DNA of 64,000 nt from Lutjanus erythropterus (lineage: Eukaryota > Chordata > Actinopteri > Lutjaniformes > Lutjanidae): positions 13,439,695 through 13,503,694 of the forward strand of contig CM034606.1 of the NCBI GenBank assembly GCA_020091685.1, given 5' to 3'. A program made the position numbers and the translations under genes. Below the pieces are notes generated by a model. It worked only from the letters and a program-made list of their open reading frames with translations, ran no database searches and had not been told where the DNA came from. Positions 59,085-64,000 of the stretch are shown here, piece after piece; positions within the stretch are counted from its first letter, which is position 1; each line of letters begins with the position of its first letter.

Positions 59085-61260
59085 ATGGACACAAACACAT
59101 CAAAAAGTATTTTGTTACAAAACAGAAATACTTACTCATCAAATCTATTTGAATAAAACACAAAATGCAAGTAATTTGTAACTTGAAAACACAAATAGTA
59201 CAAATACAAATGATATTATTACATTTTAGGTAGGCTTAATAGGGGTGTGACAGATTTGAAGGCCAACCAATATATCTAGCAGGAGTGAGGCTGCAAATTC
59301 AGGAGTGCTGCGAGGTGATGCAAGCAGCTTATATATGTTTATCGTTATATTTATGTTTATTGTTATGTCGTGACCTCTAGTGGCCGTAGTAATCATGACA
59401 GAGCAAGATGGCCTCTAAACATGTGGTTAATAATATGAAATGTCCCAGTTTAGTTAGGTTTAGGCACCAAATTGACTTGGTTCTGCTTAGGAAAAGATCG
59501 TGGTTTGGGTTAAAATATGCTCTGGAGATGATGTCACTTAAATCAAAGTGACATGATGTTACTGGTACTCTCCAACAGTCAGATATCTAGATCGTAGTAG
59601 ATGGTAGATAGCTTGTAACAAAATATGTTAAGAGCTTATTTTTGTGCATTTGAAATACTTAAAATACATGATCAAATATGGAATTTTATTCTCAAATAAA
59701 ACAAATTTTTATCCCTAGAATTAAACTGTAGAAAAAAAAAGTGTTAAAAAGAAAAAAAAAAACCTAATCACAGTCCTTGGCTAATTGCAAGTGAATCATG
59801 CGATATGTCCTGTCAGGTCCAGCAACACTATCACTGTGAACTACTGTATTTCAGTTGTGTTCCTCATGACCTGTCGCTTGAGGAGAGAAGCTGCTTCAGT
59901 GTTTGGTGCAAACTTCCCCTCAGATAAAGATAATATCATAATATAATCAGATATTGCAGCCAAGGCAAATTTACTGAATGACTTAAAGGAAGAAAGGAGC
60001 AATTGGCAAACACATGAACTGCTCTAGACCTGGCAAATTTGATTCAAGCTAGAAACCACCGACACGTCCTCATACGTAAACGACAGACTAAGTTGTTTGC
60101 CAGTGGCACCTAAAATGACACGTGTGCTTTTGGAGAGTATCAGCAACATCACATCACATTAAATTTGTGGTTTATAGCCACCAAAACTCCCTGGTTTACT
60201 TCTTGGTTCTATGGTCACTTGAGGTCATCACTCAGCAATGATCATAAATAAGCTGCTCGCACAGATGAACTATACTGGCTGATATTTTGGCGAGGACAAG
60301 CTGAAACAATCTAGCATGCACCTCTAAATTAACAGCCTCCCACCTCTTGCATCCTGACTGGCCACTTCAAATCTATGATGTGGGAAATTAGCAGAGCTCA
60401 TCTTTTCAATGTAGGTGAGGTCAGACACACACTGATGGTGCATTCAAATAGGGTCGCGTTTAGTGTGTTTACGAGATAAACCCTCATGTCAGACGTACTG
60501 GTCATAACTTCTGTGTTGTAATTATGAGTCCACAAGTTCTATTTGAACACGGCATGAGGCTACAAAGTACAGATAATAATGGAAGATAATGTACAGTGAG
60601 CAGCCTGCTTATCACACGATTAAAAAAAGTTAATTAAAAGTTGTTTTCTATACCAGCAGTTTGTATTGCATTTTGGTGACCAAGTGTCTGTAACAGGTAA
60701 TCAGATACTTTTTGATGTATTTGCACTGATCTCTGCATGTATTTTGTTCTGGAAGTCAACTTACTCTTTCGTTCAGGTATGAGGACGTGTTGGTGGTTTC
60801 CAGCTAGTCAGTATATTTCTCAGTTCTGGAGCATGTGTCTTTGCTAATTCCTCTTCTCCTCTGCTGTATTTCAGCTTCATTCATTGAACTGCCTTGGCTG
60901 CAATATCTAATCATATTTTGATTACATATCTTTATCTGAGGGGGAATTTGCACCAAATACCAAAACAGTTTCTCTCCTCAAGCTACTGGTCACAAGGAAC
61001 ATAAATGTAGTTCACAATGAACTAAAACAACAAAAACAATGGCACACATTTACAAATCATTGCAACCAAAAAGATTCACTTGCATTTAGCTGAAGACTGT
61101 GATAAGACTAATTTTTTTTAACTTTTTTTTTCTAGAGTTTAAACCTGTGGATAAAAATGTGTACACACATATTCAGTAATGTATTTCAAAGCACACAAAG
61201 CTCTCAAAGTATTTTGTTACAAATTACATTTTTTCGTCCCTAAATACTAATTACAAAATG
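59085..61260. repeat. AT-rich region with recurring 'gtattttgttacaaa' blocks
   Basis: 'agtattttgttacaaa' occurs at about 59107 and 61209, with related wording near 59640-59720. These may be the two ends of one large old element or separate copies. Between them are unrecognised single-copy and repeat fragments; no gene is visible. Confidence 0.4.
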
Positions 61261-61283
61261 ATAAAGAGTAATTAAATACATCA

Positions 61284-61577
61284 TTTAAAGCTACTCCAAG
61301 GAACTTTCATATTGTGTTGATTTTAGAGGCCCCTGTGGACAAAAGCAGTTGTATATAAGCTGCAATAATCACAAAATATAACGTCAATATAATTATCTAA
61401 ATAAAAATCTCCTCCTGCTTCATTCTGAGTGGTTCACATACCTCTCACTGCAACTTTGGCTGGGAAAATGTAAACACAGGCTTGTTTCATGGAGACTCCA
61501 ACCTGGTGGCAGACATTAAGAACAGCTACACAGGAACAGTCGACCCTCTTGGAGACGGTCTACTTGGAGTGGCTTTA
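61284..61577 (-). mobile_element. MITE copy, minus orientation (TTAAAGCTAC family)
   Basis: It starts 'tttaaagctactccaaggaa', contains 'agaggcccctgtggac', 'aaaatctcctcctgcttcat' and 'ctgggaaaatgtaaacacag', and ends 'cttggagtggctttaa'. Both termini of the family are visible here. Confidence 0.75.
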
Positions 61578-63282
61578 AGTTTTTCAAAAGTACAAATACA
61601 AACTCTTATCTTTTTTTTCTGCCCTGCAAAATGTAAATTATAAAATAGTTCTCGTTATCTTACGATGAATTTGCAGCTGGTCTTTTCATTGGGATGTGCC
61701 AGTGACATAATGAGAAGAATCAATCGCCAGCCTCATCCTGTAAGATACTTTGGCTAGTTTATACCCGGCTGACAAGCTGCCTGAGGGCCGCCCAATGCTC
61801 CGTCCTGATGGAGAATACAGCAGCAGCAGCAGAGGCAGCGGTAACAGTGTGACAGCTAGTAACAGCTGTTAAGGTGGCGAGGTGAGGCTGCGAAAAGCCA
61901 AATGAGGTCCTTTTACTAATGAGGCTCGGGCACATCTCTCCCTCTCTCTCTCTCAGCTGCAGCAGCGTTATCGGTATGCACCTCGTTCTGCTTCCTTTCA
62001 GTTCCACAGCAGCTCCAAGGATTCTGCCTCCAACATAGCAATTCAGCTAAAACACCGCTCAAATACCAGTGGCGTGCCAGCAGTCAATTCCAGCCTCCTC
62101 TCCTCTGAATGGATCGGAATTCATGAATATCAAAATGCATGACTTAAAACATATGGAGAGACTTTGACTTCATAGTTGGAGCTGGATAGAATTAATGTGG
62201 CCGCTCGTCCCTACATTATCTCAGCTCCTTCTATGTATTACCACATACCTAAACGGATTTGCTTACGGCTTATTTAATGCTTAGTTTCTCTTCATCTCCT
62301 GTTTAGGGCTCCTTATCACTCTGCTGGAAATTAACTGTGTTCATTGAGGCTGACAAATTAATCAATATGGTGAACTATTCTTAAACAAGCGCAGACAGGA
62401 TGTTTGCAGTTAATTGTTGAGTGAGTCAATAGGCAGCAGTCTCACCGTCTTTCAAAATAAGCTATAAATGTCAACATGAGTGCAGCCCGTGAAACGGAGC
62501 TGAGCAGTGACACCGAACATTTGGTGAGGAAATGAATGGAAGTAGGCCACCGAATGCAGCAAAGCATCATAGCAGGCATTTGAATTTCAAGACGCCGCAG
62601 TAAATCAAGTTAAAAAACAAAAACATTGACTACAGCTTTTTCAAAAAATGTGCAGTCTCTGCAGCGTCTGCAGCTGATCCCGGGATTTCTGACTGCTCAA
62701 GAAAGTGATGTGCTTTTACTTTTGATTAAAGGAAAACAATGAGATGTTTAACAGGCTTCTGTTAGAGAAACTTTGATGCACATACAGCTCTTTGCAAGCG
62801 GATCTGACTTTATTTTGAAATTGATATGGCTACTTCTCTCAGCTATAGCAAATTCACTGGAATTATGTTCTATTTTCAAATCAATTCCTCCTTTTGTACA
62901 GTTGACTGTGATTCATTTAAAAAAAGCTGACATTGATCCTGATTCTTTGTTCCGTAAGAGGAGCAGGAGCTTAAAAGTGTTAGATTCAGGTCCTTCTTTG
63001 GCTGTTTTCCTCTTACTCTGTCACTGCCGAGGCCGATTGATGCAGGGAGGTGTTACAGTACGAAGCAGTATCGATTTCCTAACACAGCCCCATGAATACT
63101 CCCTGTCCTGATGATCCAATTCACTGATCCTGTGGCTTGCGTCACACTCAGCAGGATGTTTGACATGATGGAGCACTGCTCCGGAGTCGTCTGAATCTCT
63201 CGCTCTGATCTAGAGTCTGAGTGAGATGAACCCACACCTGGGACAGAAGTGACAAAATACTGAGCACATAACCCCAGTTTAA

Positions 63283-64000
<718 letters not shown>

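Noticed and set aside
62773..63111. 112-residue plus-strand frame just before vwc2
   Set aside because: No family resemblance and no link in frame to the vwc2 exon; judged random.

Overview
The window looks like a piece of a teleost (probably percomorph) fish chromosome. Genes are split by many introns with GT..AG borders, coding density is low, gaps between genes run to many kilobases, and the non-coding DNA is packed with repeats typical of fish: MITEs with terminal inverted repeats, LINE 3' ends with microsatellite tails, a tRNA-derived SINE and degenerate minisatellites. I see no operons, CRISPR arrays or prokaryotic signals. Species assignment is inference.

Four protein-coding genes can be supported. 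(1) 1175-6709, minus strand: the first six coding exons of an ABHD12/ABHD12B-like membrane serine hydrolase; the catalytic core lies beyond the left edge. (2) 11209-19734, minus: mocos, molybdenum cofactor sulfurase. Fourteen exons fit together in frame (804 codons); a fifteenth, terminal exon is only tentative. (3) 28781-38154, plus: pcbp4-type poly(rC)-binding protein, twelve coding exons, 434 residues, three KH domains. (4) 63376-64000, plus: the first coding exon of vwc2 (brorin), a secreted von Willebrand factor C protein, cut by the right edge. A CpG-rich block ending in a splice donor at 46640-47078 is a candidate remote first exon and promoter for vwc2.

Layout: 1-6709 abhd12-like gene with old LINE and MITE debris in a 4.6 kb intron; 6710-11208 intergenic repeats; 11209-19734 mocos; 19735-28780 mocos promoter side and a long intergenic stretch; 28781-39080 pcbp4 with its 3' UTR; 39080-46640 repeat-rich intergenic DNA; 46640-63296 candidate vwc2 first intron, repeat-rich except near its ends; 63297-64000 vwc2 exon. 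The four genes show no obvious shared pathway: lipid hydrolysis, molybdoenzyme activation, RNA binding and BMP-pathway modulation.

I found no convincing new biological system. The more interesting points concern how mobile elements meet genes: a long inverted repeat pair in a mocos intron, a MITE ending 22 bp from a mocos splice acceptor, an in-frame stop built into a pcbp4 splice donor, and a perfect 19-bp hairpin at 26166-26206. Exon borders were placed by eye from splice sites, reading-frame continuity and remembered family features; no alignment or search was run.
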